This document shows positions 1-7,900 of a stretch of DNA of 14,891 nt, piece after piece. The notes beneath the pieces were generated by a model. It saw only the letters and a program-made list of their open reading frames with translations. It was not told the DNA's origin and made no database searches. A program made the translations under genes and the position numbers. This stretch comes from Planctomycetota bacterium (GTDB taxonomy: Bacteria > Planctomycetota > Brocadiia > Brocadiales > Brocadiaceae), in contig JAHFOW010000060.1 of assembly GCA_023261465.1 (NCBI GenBank), forward strand, positions 1 through 14,891, given 5' to 3'. Each line of letters opens with the position of its first letter. Position 1 is the stretch's first letter.

Positions 1-414
1 CTTGAGAAAGAAATACTTATTTCTGACAAAAGTCTAGCGTCAAATTTTAAGAAATAATTTTAGCAAGCATAAAACCGCTCTGATACTTTTCAAAAAAACT
101 GCGTTTTCGTTCAGACACTATATACTGTTTATGCATGAGTTATAAGGATAAATTCGAAAACAAATTTGCATTATTTCCAAAGCAGTCTTTCCGCCTGTCC
201 GAGCAGGTAACAGAGAATATGCGCGGGGATTTTCAGAAATTGGATTTGTTCACCGGATTTATCCTTTAATCCCTTAAATGTTATGACTCCAAAATCGCTA
301 TCAAGTTTTGTTACCCAATATGCGCGTTTGACCTTTTTTTCAAAATACTAAATTGTTACAGCTTTTCAAGTTCATTGATGTTTCTGACGTTATATATTCA
401 AACTATATCTTGTA
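1..414. other. Region with no intact gene
   Basis: This AT-rich stretch lies downstream of the aldo/keto reductase. I see no intact gene with a start codon and ribosome binding site on either strand. The only coding-like signal is an open frame without a start on the minus strand at 171-347, listed separately. No convincing hairpin followed by a T-run is visible past the stop of the reductase. Confidence 0.5.
171..347 (-). pseudogene. Open frame without start, possible gene remnant
   Basis: On the minus strand an open frame of 58 codons ends in TAA at 171-173 and is bounded upstream by a TAG at 348-350. Its composition looks protein-like: it reads ...YWVTKLDSDFGVITFKG... and ends ...GQAERLLWK. 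It has no ATG, GTG or TTG at a sensible place and no ribosome binding site. A short ATG-started frame (MNLKSCNNLVF) lies directly upstream in a neighbouring frame. The two would join through one frameshift near the T4 and A7 runs around 331-345, so this may be a frameshifted small gene. I do not recognise the family. A chance open frame remains possible. Confidence 0.25.
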
Positions 415-1446
415 CTAATACAATGGTTTCGCTGGATAAATACGCCATTTTTGGGAGGGGTGTTTATAAAACTCCGTTTTGATACCACAAAACGGCTCTG
501 TCCGTGCAAGCAGTATGGATTGGTCTTTTCCTGAGAGTTTTTCAAACTGTTGCGCATATGAAATATTTTCTTTAAGCTGTTCAATGCTGTCCATACCAGA
601 AACCGAGGTGCTTATGGACTGACTCCAGGCATAATACAAGCACTCTTTTATGGTTGCCACTTTATCTTCCAGTAATACTCCATTTGCCGTTGTTTTCATG
701 GCGAGGATTCCTATGTCATACTTTACGGCTTCCGGAATGACGAGTTGAATAAAACTCAAATAATGAGGATCCACAAGATTTACCGGCATCTGCACGGTTT
801 CAAGGAGACTATGGTATTTTTGAATGACGTTCGCAAGTACATCTGGATTCCGATGTCCGGTAAATCCCAAATAACGTATCTTTCCTTCTTTTTTGGCCTT
901 GATTGCTACCTCAATAGCCCCGCCCTGGTTAAAGATGGATTCAACATCCTCCAGCGTTTGCAGATCATGAAATTGCCATAAATCAAGATAATCAGTTTGT
1001 AATCGCCGGAGGCTTTCGTGTAATTCTTTGGAAGCTGTGACCCTATCTCGTGCCCGCGTTTTTGTCATGATAAATCCCCTCTCACGTCTATCTTTGAGCG
1101 CTTTTCCAAGTCTCATCTCGCTGTCACCATCATTGTAAGACCATGCAGAATCAAAGAAATTAACCCCTTCATCAAGAGCGGCATGTATCATTCGGATGGC
1201 ATAATTTTCATCTTTCATTCGACCGATATGATAACCTCCAACACAAAGTATAGAAACCATTGCTTCGGTTTTTCCCAAACGACGTTTTGGTACATATCCC
1301 CTTTTTCTTACTTCTGAGAGTGAAGATACATTTTCTCCGGGAAACATCGTATGTATACTTTCCGGAAAGTTTAAACCAAAGGCAACTGCAAAAGAACCTT
1401 TGAGAAAATCTCTGCGATTGGTAAGTTTATCGTTTTTAAGCGTCAT
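415..1446 (-). CDS. Tat-signal aldo/keto reductase
   Basis: This 343-residue protein is an NAD(P)H-dependent aldo/keto reductase with an N-terminal export signal. A twin-arginine motif (N-R-R-D-F-L-K-G, Arg11-Arg12) is followed by a hydrophobic stretch to about residue 26, so the protein is probably moved folded across a membrane by the Tat system. The TIM-barrel domain covers about residues 54-320. The usual catalytic tetrad is visible: Asp99 (FFDSAW), Tyr104 (SYND), Lys129 (MTKT) and His160 (QFHD). The C-terminus around residues 319-343 lacks the four-cysteine ferredoxin motif seen in some related families. The substrate cannot be read from sequence. It lies 117 bp after the octahaem cytochrome gene on the same strand, separated by an inverted repeat, so co-transcription with the respiratory operon is uncertain. 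Confidence 0.88.
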   Translation of the reverse strand: MTLKNDKLTNRRDFLKGSFAVAFGLNFPESIHTMFPGENVSSLSEVRKRGYVPKRRLGKTEAMVSILCVGGYHIGRMKDENYAIRMIHAALDEGVNFFDSAWSYNDGDSEMRLGKALKDRRERGFIMTKTRARDRVTASKELHESLRRLQTDYLDLWQFHDLQTLEDVESIFNQGGAIEVAIKAKKEGKIRYLGFTGHRNPDVLANVIQKYHSLLETVQMPVNLVDPHYLSFIQLVIPEAVKYDIGILAMKTTANGVLLEDKVATIKECLYYAWSQSISTSVSGMDSIEQLKENISYAQQFEKLSGKDQSILLARTEPFCGIKTEFYKHPSQKWRIYPAKPLY

Positions 1447-1491
1447 TTTAAGAATTTTGATTCTTACCTATATGCAATAACGTTGGGGGGC

Positions 1492-1532
1492 TGGTGTCAG
1501 GTCTTTATTCTTGCTGTTAAGACCTGACACCA
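1492..1532. repeat. Perfect 14-bp inverted repeat, REP-like
   Basis: The left arm TGGTGTCAGGTCTT (1492-1505) and right arm AAGACCTGACACCA (1519-1532) are exact reverse complements around a 13-nt loop. There is no T-run on either side, so a classical Rho-independent terminator is unlikely. The hairpin sits in the 117-bp gap between the octahaem cytochrome and the aldo/keto reductase. It may be a dispersed REP-type palindrome or an mRNA-stabilising hairpin. I believe similar GTCAGGTCTT palindromes are common in other bacterial genomes near REP-associated transposases, but could not check. Confidence 0.75.
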
Positions 1533-1563
1533 ACAACCTGCATAGCCATTGAAAAAGTCTCCG

Positions 1564-4380
1564 TTATTCCCGCAAATTCATTAAATAATCCTTCATTGCC
1601 TCTGCCTGCTCATCTGGTGTGCCAGGGATGTAATCCTGAAATTCACCATCTCTGAAAAATTTGGGCATCTTTGTGCCGGGTTGGATGGATTGCGGGTCGA
1701 GCAGCCATCTCTTTATCCAATCAGGCTTCAATCGCCTCCTGGCAAGCATGAGGTCGGGCGCCCAGCCTGTCTTGTCGCCTTCAGGCATTTTTTCGCCTTT
1801 TACATGACACAATGCGCAATTAACATCCCTGGACTCAAACAGCCTCTTAGCCGATGACAGATAGCCCGGCGATTTTATCTCTTTGCTCTCCACATACCAC
1901 TTCTGTGTTTCGGTTATATACTCATACGGATACTCTTCATCTTCTTTCACAGTAAAAAATCTGGCAAGTCCGGTTGCTTCATCTGCCGGCAGGCTAAACG
2001 TTGGCATCTTTATATCCAGCCACGGTCTCAGGTCAAAGGGTTCCTTTAAGAACTCAAATGCCCATTCGCATTGCACCTTTTTTCCCTCTCCATACAATAG
2101 TGGTGGAGCAAATACCCGCGCCTCTTCGGGTATTAATCCATCATTTTCTACATGATATTCTATTATCGAAGGCGCTATATCACCTTCCGCAGCCCTTTTT
2201 TTGTCTAATATCTGTTTTTCATCCAACAACACCGTTTCGCCGGCCTTATGTCCTAACTTTTCGTTATCCTCCCAGAGTTGAAAATACACACTGGCATCCT
2301 CTTCCAACTTTATCATCCCCACCGCTTCAATGTTTCCGGTAAGATGCAATCTGTCCAGATCAAACTGATGACATCCAGTGCAATTGTACTTCCCGATGAG
2401 TCTCTTTCCCTCTGTTATGGCCTGTTCCCGTTCCGTTAATTTATGGGTATACTTTTCAGGAAGTTTCTCTTCCCGCAATCCGGTTAATAAAACGATCAAC
2501 GATTCTCTTTCTTCCTCAGTTAGCCCAAAGTCAGGCATTTTCAAACGATCTTCAGGTTTTTTGTACTTCCCCTCATCAAATTGTCTCGGATCGTGCAGCT
2601 TCGCCCTTAACCAACCACGCCTTGCCTCTCCCACATTTTCCGTGAAATGCTTAAGACCTGCCGCACTTAATATCTTCTTCTCCAGAAGACCAAAATCAAA
2701 TAGTTGGACAGGCTTGGACCCTATGGCCGATAACTCCGTTCCTATTTTACCGAGTCCTTCCATCCCTTTTATCTCGTGACATCCATAACACCCGTATCTT
2801 TTAATCAGCGCCTCTCCCCTGCTTGCCTTTTCCGTATCCTCCAACCATTCCACTCCTGTTAAACCTTCCTGAGTAACATCCTTGCCTGTTTTGGTTGTCA
2901 GATATCCGGCAATGAGATGCGCCTTTTCTTGATTCAGTCTGAAGTTTGGCATACGGGTGTGGGGTTCCTTGCCTTTGGGGTTCATGATCCAATCAACCAG
3001 ATACCCATAGTTTATCTTTTCCCCAATGCGTGCCAGATTAGGAGCAAACCCGCGCAGAGCATCATTCGCATAACTGTGACACGCCATGCATCCCACCTGC
3101 TTAAAAATAAAATCTCCCTGAGATAATTGCTCACCACTCAATGCAACCATCTCACCGGTAATGGTTTTTTCGTCGGCATGTTGCCATAAGTAGGCAGCTA
3201 TAGCCTGAGATTCTTCTTCTGATAATCTGAAATTGGGCATGCGTGTTGTTGGTCTAAAGGCCTTAGGGTCTTTTATCCATGCTGTAAGCCAGTCAGACTT
3301 GACTTTATTCTTTATATTTCTGAGGCCCGGCCCTATCATTCTGTTCTTATCCTCTCCAAAGCCTGCCGTTTCGTGGCATCCATGACAACCGAGCTCATCG
3401 AAAAGCCTCCTGCCCTGCCAGAGTATATCCCCGCCTTTTACCTCCTTGCCCTCATTATGGCACTTTAAGCATGAACCCTGTGCTGTTTTACCCCTATTGA
3501 TTGGTGTGAGCCAGTACTCAACCTCACCATGTGCCTCTTTTACCCCGGATGTGGCAATGCCTTGCCCTTCGTGACACAACACGCAACCAAATTTTTCAGG
3601 CGGGTGATTCCCTAAATATAATTCACGATCGGGATGGCTTGCGTACGGTTGTACTGTTGACACGACTTCTGCCTTATTTATGCCCACATGGCATGACATA
3701 CACCGGTCAACAATGTTCAAATCTTCCATGTAAGTCTGATATACTTGCAAACCCGGGCGTGTTTTCCTGAAACCCATGAGCTGTGTCTTGTATTTTTCCA
3801 AACCGGCCGTATAGGCGTCTAACTCTTCAGTATAGGTATCGATGTCGCGCTTTAGTTCATTCAATCGTGTTTTTACCGGCGTGAGTTTCTCTTCTACATC
3901 CTTCATCTGTAAGGCATACATCTTTCCTTTTTCTTCGTGTTCCCGAATCTCATTCCTGATCTGTTCAATATGTTCACTCTGTGCCTTTCCAAAGAGATAT
4001 TCCTTCTCCATCAGTTCATTCCGCGTGACGATGGACTTGAATCTTACGGCCTCTAATTCTTTCTCTAATGTCTTTTGCACTTCAGACAATTTTCTGTATT
4101 CTGCCTGTACCTCAGGTTTTTTGAAATTTCCCACTGCATGATTCAGATTATGCCTTGTTTCCTCATATTTCTTCTGGACTTCCGGGCTTTCAAAAACTGC
4201 ACGTTCCCTCTCGTAATCCTGTTTAATCCTGGCGTATTCGAGTTGATAAAACTGTTTCTGATAATGCTTCCAAGGCCGCCGGTCAAAGGTTTCATTCACA
4301 ACCGCCCATAGGGTAACAGCGGCGAGAATGAAGCCGAGTATGACAAAGTGAACAAGGTAAGATTTTTCTTCTTCTTTCAT
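1564..4380 (-). CDS. Membrane-anchored octahaem cytochrome c with five tandem class I domains
   Basis: This 938-residue protein probably carries electrons out of the Rieske/cytochrome b complex. An uncleaved-looking membrane segment lies at residues 9-28, followed by a long charged, probably coiled-coil region (about 38-205). Eight CXXCH haem sites follow, starting at Cys227, 266, 304, 332, 431, 531, 667 and 855. The last five each sit in a class I-like domain with a downstream methionine in an M-P-x-F motif (Met381, 477, 615, 792 and 905), the likely sixth ligand, so these domains arose by tandem duplication. The first three sites are close together with nearby histidines (249, 259, 284) and may be bis-histidine haems. 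The fourth class I domain has a long insertion between Cys667 and Met792. The start overlaps the stop of the cytochrome b C-terminal gene by 4 nt (ATGA), indicating translational coupling. The exact partner and haem potentials are unknown. Confidence 0.9.
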   Translation of the reverse strand: MKEEEKSYLVHFVILGFILAAVTLWAVVNETFDRRPWKHYQKQFYQLEYARIKQDYERERAVFESPEVQKKYEETRHNLNHAVGNFKKPEVQAEYRKLSEVQKTLEKELEAVRFKSIVTRNELMEKEYLFGKAQSEHIEQIRNEIREHEEKGKMYALQMKDVEEKLTPVKTRLNELKRDIDTYTEELDAYTAGLEKYKTQLMGFRKTRPGLQVYQTYMEDLNIVDRCMSCHVGINKAEVVSTVQPYASHPDRELYLGNHPPEKFGCVLCHEGQGIATSGVKEAHGEVEYWLTPINRGKTAQGSCLKCHNEGKEVKGGDILWQGRRLFDELGCHGCHETAGFGEDKNRMIGPGLRNIKNKVKSDWLTAWIKDPKAFRPTTRMPNFRLSEEESQAIAAYLWQHADEKTITGEMVALSGEQLSQGDFIFKQVGCMACHSYANDALRGFAPNLARIGEKINYGYLVDWIMNPKGKEPHTRMPNFRLNQEKAHLIAGYLTTKTGKDVTQEGLTGVEWLEDTEKASRGEALIKRYGCYGCHEIKGMEGLGKIGTELSAIGSKPVQLFDFGLLEKKILSAAGLKHFTENVGEARRGWLRAKLHDPRQFDEGKYKKPEDRLKMPDFGLTEEERESLIVLLTGLREEKLPEKYTHKLTEREQAITEGKRLIGKYNCTGCHQFDLDRLHLTGNIEAVGMIKLEEDASVYFQLWEDNEKLGHKAGETVLLDEKQILDKKRAAEGDIAPSIIEYHVENDGLIPEEARVFAPPLLYGEGKKVQCEWAFEFLKEPFDLRPWLDIKMPTFSLPADEATGLARFFTVKEDEEYPYEYITETQKWYVESKEIKSPGYLSSAKRLFESRDVNCALCHVKGEKMPEGDKTGWAPDLMLARRRLKPDWIKRWLLDPQSIQPGTKMPKFFRDGEFQDYIPGTPDEQAEAMKDYLMNLRE

Positions 4381-5219
4381 ATATTAAACCACGGCGTTAC
4401 CCACAGGTATTTGATGTGGAATACAAATCTCAAAAACACCTTTATAGGCAGCGCCATCATAGACATGAACAGAAATGACACCATGAAATATCTGATAAAG
4501 CCCAGTTTTTCTAACGCCACACTTTTCCTTGCCTTCATAAAACGATAGGGAATTGTTATACCTATAAAATAGTAACCAATCACGACTGCGCCGCCGATAA
4601 AAAATCCTAAGGGCGATTTTGAATTAACTCCGATAAAGCTCGTCAGGTCGTAGTTTGTTTCAGCCACGATCCGGTGGAGATCCCATTCCTGCCATGGCCA
4701 GAACCAGAGCCAGCCAGGCCCACGCATAAAGACTCCAACGATAATCAGTAATATCCACAGAAAATGAAATCCAAAGCAAAAGGTAAGCATGGCAAACTTC
4801 CGTTCCCTGAAGGTGTAATACCCATTGCCTTTTGGATTAAAATCTATATACGGAATGGCCATGAGCCCAATAATGATAAGCACAGGGATAGCGACTCCGG
4901 CAATCCATGGATCAAAATAAACAAGCATTTCCTGAAGTCCCAGGAAATACCACGGCGCCTTTGCCGGATTTGGAGTCATGGTTGGGTCTGAAAGTTCCTC
5001 CAACGGTGCATCAAGCAGGATAGACCAGACAATCAGGATGATTGTACAAATGATAGCCGCTAAGAACTCTTTCCTCAATAAATACGGCCATGTCGGTATT
5101 TCATTATCGGTTATTTCGGCATCCTTTTCCTTTGCAAGCGTGGGGCCTTTAATAAATGCCAGTGCCCGGTATCTGCCTTTATCTTTTTGTTCTTCTGGTT
5201 TATTATCTGCTTTTTTCAT
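4377..5219 (-). CDS. Cytochrome b C-terminal half (subunit IV-like)
   Basis: This 280-residue membrane protein corresponds to the C-terminal half of cytochrome b, as in subunit IV of b6f complexes, and forms part of the quinol-oxidising site. It has a charged N-terminal extension (1-45), then hydrophobic segments at about 52-69, 105-123, 143-165, 204-222 and 242-262. The Qo-loop equivalent reads K-A-P-W-Y-F-L-G-L-Q-E at 87-97, so the usual Glu of the PEWY motif is replaced by Pro (A88-P89-W90-Y91). Its start follows the stop of a 45-codon frame by 2 nt and has only A-rich sequence before it with no Shine-Dalgarno, so translation may depend on that upstream frame. Its stop overlaps the octahaem cytochrome start. 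Unlike usual petB-petD pairs, it is separated from the N-terminal half by about 2.9 kb. Confidence 0.87.
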   Translation of the reverse strand: MKKADNKPEEQKDKGRYRALAFIKGPTLAKEKDAEITDNEIPTWPYLLRKEFLAAIICTIILIVWSILLDAPLEELSDPTMTPNPAKAPWYFLGLQEMLVYFDPWIAGVAIPVLIIIGLMAIPYIDFNPKGNGYYTFRERKFAMLTFCFGFHFLWILLIIVGVFMRGPGWLWFWPWQEWDLHRIVAETNYDLTSFIGVNSKSPLGFFIGGAVVIGYYFIGITIPYRFMKARKSVALEKLGFIRYFMVSFLFMSMMALPIKVFLRFVFHIKYLWVTPWFNI

Positions 5220-5221
5220 TT

Positions 5222-5359
5222 TTATTTTTTTTCAATGAGTTTCGACGGTATCCATCGTCCGTTTGTATCCTTCTTGTACCTTGATTTTTCAATGATATCC
5301 TCAAGCGTTTCCAACTTTTCCGATTTCTCAAAGAATAACTTTACGGCGGTCTTTAGCAT
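5222..5359 (-). CDS. Small hypothetical protein, 45 residues
   Basis: A 45-codon frame begins with ATG at 5359, 4 nt after the antitoxin stop, and ends with TAA at 5222-5224, 2 nt before the cytochrome b C-terminal start. The product is soluble and highly charged, rich in Lys and Glu, and contains K-D-T-N-G-R-W-I-P near its C-terminus. No membrane segment or cysteine is present. I do not recognise it. The tight spacing on both sides suggests real translation in a chain: antitoxin, this frame, cytochrome b. It could belong to the toxin-antitoxin module, be a small subunit of the complex, or be a remnant left by insertion. The start has only a close GAAGG and no well-spaced ribosome binding site, so re-initiation is likely. 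Confidence 0.5.
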   Translation of the reverse strand: MLKTAVKLFFEKSEKLETLEDIIEKSRYKKDTNGRWIPSKLIEKK

Positions 5360-5363
5360 GCCT

Positions 5364-5582
5364 TCACATGTTCAGTGGTTTTTCAACTATTTCTTTGACA
5401 ATATCACTCACGCTTTTACCTTTGAAAAGCTGTTTTTTAATCTTTGTATAATCACCGTAGCCGGATTCATACTGTAATAAAAAACGGGTTGCATTGACTA
5501 ACCCAAGACTTTTAACAAGCGCTTTCCATCCAGCCTCCCTTAGGGTAGTACCTGTTAACGTTTTTTGTTGAATCTTAGACAT
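5364..5582 (-). CDS. Probable antitoxin of PIN-domain pair
   Basis: This small protein (72 residues from the chosen start) is probably the antitoxin that neutralises the PIN toxin encoded just upstream. I chose the ATG at 5582 over the one at 5600 because AGGAGGT lies at 5591-5597, 8 nt before it. The coding start overlaps the toxin's end by 8 nt. The sequence contains L-R-E-A-G-W-K-A-L, G-L-V-N-A-T-R-F and a C-terminal part with Y-G-D-Y-T and G-K-S-V-S-D-I, which I associate with small unnamed proteins found beside PIN genes. The assignment rests mainly on size, overlap and position. No clear DNA-binding fold can be named from sequence alone. The order toxin-then-antitoxin is the less common one. 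Confidence 0.65.
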   Translation of the reverse strand: MSKIQQKTLTGTTLREAGWKALVKSLGLVNATRFLLQYESGYGDYTKIKKQLFKGKSVSDIVKEIVEKPLNM

Positions 5583-6042
5583 TTTTAAGCACCTCCTCAA
5601 TAATAAAATCTATTGGATTGCATACTTTCATTTTAAACAACTCCTTAACTTTTCTCACTTTTTTTATAATACCATCATCGCAGGTAAGAAAATACTCAGC
5701 GCCTCCAAACTCAGCATATGAAAGATGCAATGCATCAATAGGGTCAATCCCTATATTTTCCAGAAACAAAGCCTTCTTTTTGGTCGAATCATTTAACCTT
5801 ATAAATTTCGAGGCAATAGCTAAATAACTTGAAATTCGTTCTCTACGTTCATCAAAGGGATTTTGATTGTTTTCATACAATAATGCTGATGAACTTATGA
5901 TTATTATAGTTCCAGCTACGGCTTTTTCCAATATAGAGAGGAATGCCTCTGTTTCAAGCCGTATCCGCGTTTGGTTCTGATCATCAAATGGTCTGTTGTA
6001 AACGCTGGTATCAAGATAAACTTTTACTTTTTCCTTCCGCAT
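5575..6042 (-). CDS. PIN-domain toxin (VapC-like ribonuclease)
   Basis: This 155-residue protein has the features of a PIN-domain endoribonuclease, the toxin class of VapBC-type modules. It opens with V-Y-L-D-T-S-V-Y-N, giving Asp11. Other candidate acidic metal ligands are Glu57 (L-L-Y-E-N-N), Asp103 (D-P-I-D-A-L-H-L) and Asp122/Asp123 (T-C-D-D-G-I). The length is slightly above a typical VapC. Translation is well supported by GGAGGT at 6049-6054, 6 nt before the ATG. The gene overlaps the antitoxin and sits between the flavoprotein and the cytochrome b C-terminal gene. That is an unexpected place for a toxin and suggests insertion into an existing respiratory operon. Whether it is active and which RNA it cuts are unknown. 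Confidence 0.85.
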   Translation of the reverse strand: MRKEKVKVYLDTSVYNRPFDDQNQTRIRLETEAFLSILEKAVAGTIIIISSSALLYENNQNPFDERRERISSYLAIASKFIRLNDSTKKKALFLENIGIDPIDALHLSYAEFGGAEYFLTCDDGIIKKVRKVKELFKMKVCNPIDFIIEEVLKNV

Positions 6043-6187
6043 CTAAATACCTCCATTACTCCTCCTGCATCGTTCCCAAATATATCAAACACCCCCTTAC
6101 ATCAAATGAAAGCGGATGTTTATCCTTAATATAGAGGATTGGAAAGCACGATCTCTGATGTCTGGAATTCTGTATCCCTATCCCTGT

Positions 6188-7894
6188 TTATTCTTCTGAA
6201 TAAGCGAAACGCCTCATGGTTATGGCATTCACGGGACACCGTTTAACACACAATCCGCAACGGATACATTTCTCTTCATTGATAACCATAGCGGCGTCCC
6301 AATCGTCTGAAACAACACTTTCATCGTGGATCGCATTTGTTGCCTCAATATTTTCACGGGATACCATAGAGATACAATTGTACGGACAGACATCAATACA
6401 GCCGCCACATAATATGCACTTCTCATCAATAAATATATTATAGTGGCAGAGCAGGCAGCGTCCCGCCTCTTTGCATGTATTTTCCCTGGAAAGACCCTGC
6501 TCAACTTCTGCGTTAATATTCCATCGGTTATTGATGGGAAGGGCATCTTGTCTTTGTCTTGGTATCGACTCATAATCAGCCATTCTCTCCAAAGGAGCAC
6601 GGTCTTTATAATAAAATGTGTATTCTTTCTTTTCCTGATCAGCTAAAAATGTATGTATCGCCTTTGCAGCCTTTCTGCCGTCTGCTATTACCTCAATTAC
6701 ATTCCTGGGACCCGTAACACAATCTCCACCAGCAAATACGCCCTTTCTTGTGGTCATGAAATTCTCCCGATTTATAGTGGGCATTCCCCAGTGATTGATC
6801 TTTATCCCAAATTTATCAGACAAAAATCCTACGTCCGGAGATTGTCCAATAGCAGCAATTACCATGTCGACAGATATGATAAAATTGCTCCCTTCAATGG
6901 GTATTGGACGACAACGTCCCTTGTCGTCTGGTTCACCCAGCCTGTTTTTTATACACTCCAGATGAGTTACCTGTTTGTCATGTCCGCCCATTATCTTCAC
7001 CGGAGAAGTTAAGTAGTTTATTTTTATACCTTCCTCCCCTGCCATCCTTACCTCTATTTCTCCGGCAGGCATTTCCGCCAAGGTCCTCCGGTAAATAAGA
7101 GAAACCTCTTTTGCGCCCAGCCTGAGTGAGGAACGCGCACAGTCTATAGCAGTAAAACCACCCCCAATAACCGCTACTTTTTCGGGAACAACATGTACCT
7201 TTCCGAGATTAGTGTCTTTCATAAAGGTAACGCCATGCATCACCCCAGCCAGGCCTTCACCGGGAATTTCAAGCAACTGCGATTTGTGTGCCCCTGCAGC
7301 AATGTACACGGCATTATATTTTTTTAGGAGTTCGTCAAATTTGTCATGGGTATCTACAGGACTATTCAGTCGGATGTCAACCCCAAGTTCCTTTATCCAA
7401 TTCACGACATCATCTATCGGGCTTCGGGGCAACCGGTAAGGAGGAATCCCCACCGTTAACATCCCACCCGCAACAGGCAGGGCTTCATAGATAACGACAT
7501 CATGTCCCTTAACTGCCAAATCATGCGCTGCTGCAAGACCCGATGGTCCCGAGCCTATAATTGCAACACAATACCCTGTCTTTGTAAGGGTTAATGGTTT
7601 TTGTGGAAATTTTTTCGTTGCGAAATCTGCAGCGCTCCTCTTGAGCGCACATATTGAAATAGGCTTGTCAATGGTACCACGGCGACATGCCGTTTCACAG
7701 GGATGCGTACATACTCTGCCGAGGATGTGAGGAAAAAGGTTTGCCATGAAATTGAGCCGCAACGAACCATCAAAGTCTCCCTCAATGATGCGTTCTATAT
7801 AGTTCATGGCAGGCGTATTCACAGGACATGCGTACTGGCAATTGATATTTTCCCTGAACCAATGGTCATCAGCCTTAACTATGGTATAGTTCAT
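6188..7894 (-). CDS. NAD(P)-linked FeS flavoprotein, GltD/NfnB-like, with C-terminal ferredoxin clusters
   Basis: This 568-residue protein resembles the small subunit of glutamate synthase and the NfnB/sulfide dehydrogenase family, which move electrons between NAD(P)H, FAD and iron-sulfur clusters. The N-terminal cysteines (19, 23, 62, 66, 70, 82) match that family's cluster-binding domain. An FAD-binding G-x-G-x-x-G lies at 114-119, a second dinucleotide motif at 244-249 (G-G-G-F-T-A) and the family's A-G-G-D motif at 388-391. The C-terminus adds a cysteine-rich part: Cys474, 480, 483, then 493/496/499/503 and 543/546/549/553, the latter two groups being 4Fe-4S ferredoxin motifs. It lies inside a Rieske/cytochrome b operon with no gltB-like gene beside it, so I infer electron exchange between NAD(P)(H) and the cytochrome b complex or quinone pool. 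No membrane segment is visible. The direction of electron flow cannot be read. Confidence 0.88.
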   Translation of the reverse strand: MNYTIVKADDHWFRENINCQYACPVNTPAMNYIERIIEGDFDGSLRLNFMANLFPHILGRVCTHPCETACRRGTIDKPISICALKRSAADFATKKFPQKPLTLTKTGYCVAIIGSGPSGLAAAHDLAVKGHDVVIYEALPVAGGMLTVGIPPYRLPRSPIDDVVNWIKELGVDIRLNSPVDTHDKFDELLKKYNAVYIAAGAHKSQLLEIPGEGLAGVMHGVTFMKDTNLGKVHVVPEKVAVIGGGFTAIDCARSSLRLGAKEVSLIYRRTLAEMPAGEIEVRMAGEEGIKINYLTSPVKIMGGHDKQVTHLECIKNRLGEPDDKGRCRPIPIEGSNFIISVDMVIAAIGQSPDVGFLSDKFGIKINHWGMPTINRENFMTTRKGVFAGGDCVTGPRNVIEVIADGRKAAKAIHTFLADQEKKEYTFYYKDRAPLERMADYESIPRQRQDALPINNRWNINAEVEQGLSRENTCKEAGRCLLCHYNIFIDEKCILCGGCIDVCPYNCISMVSRENIEATNAIHDESVVSDDWDAAMVINEEKCIRCGLCVKRCPVNAITMRRFAYSEE

Positions 7895-7900
7895 GAGAGA

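Noticed and set aside
1492..1532. Terminator between the octahaem cytochrome and the aldo/keto reductase
   Set aside because: The stem is strong but no T-run follows on either strand, so it is kept only as a repeat or hairpin.
6229..6600. 123-residue minus-strand frame inside the flavoprotein gene
   Set aside because: It is an out-of-frame shadow of the cysteine-rich C-terminus, which has clear ferredoxin motifs in the true frame.
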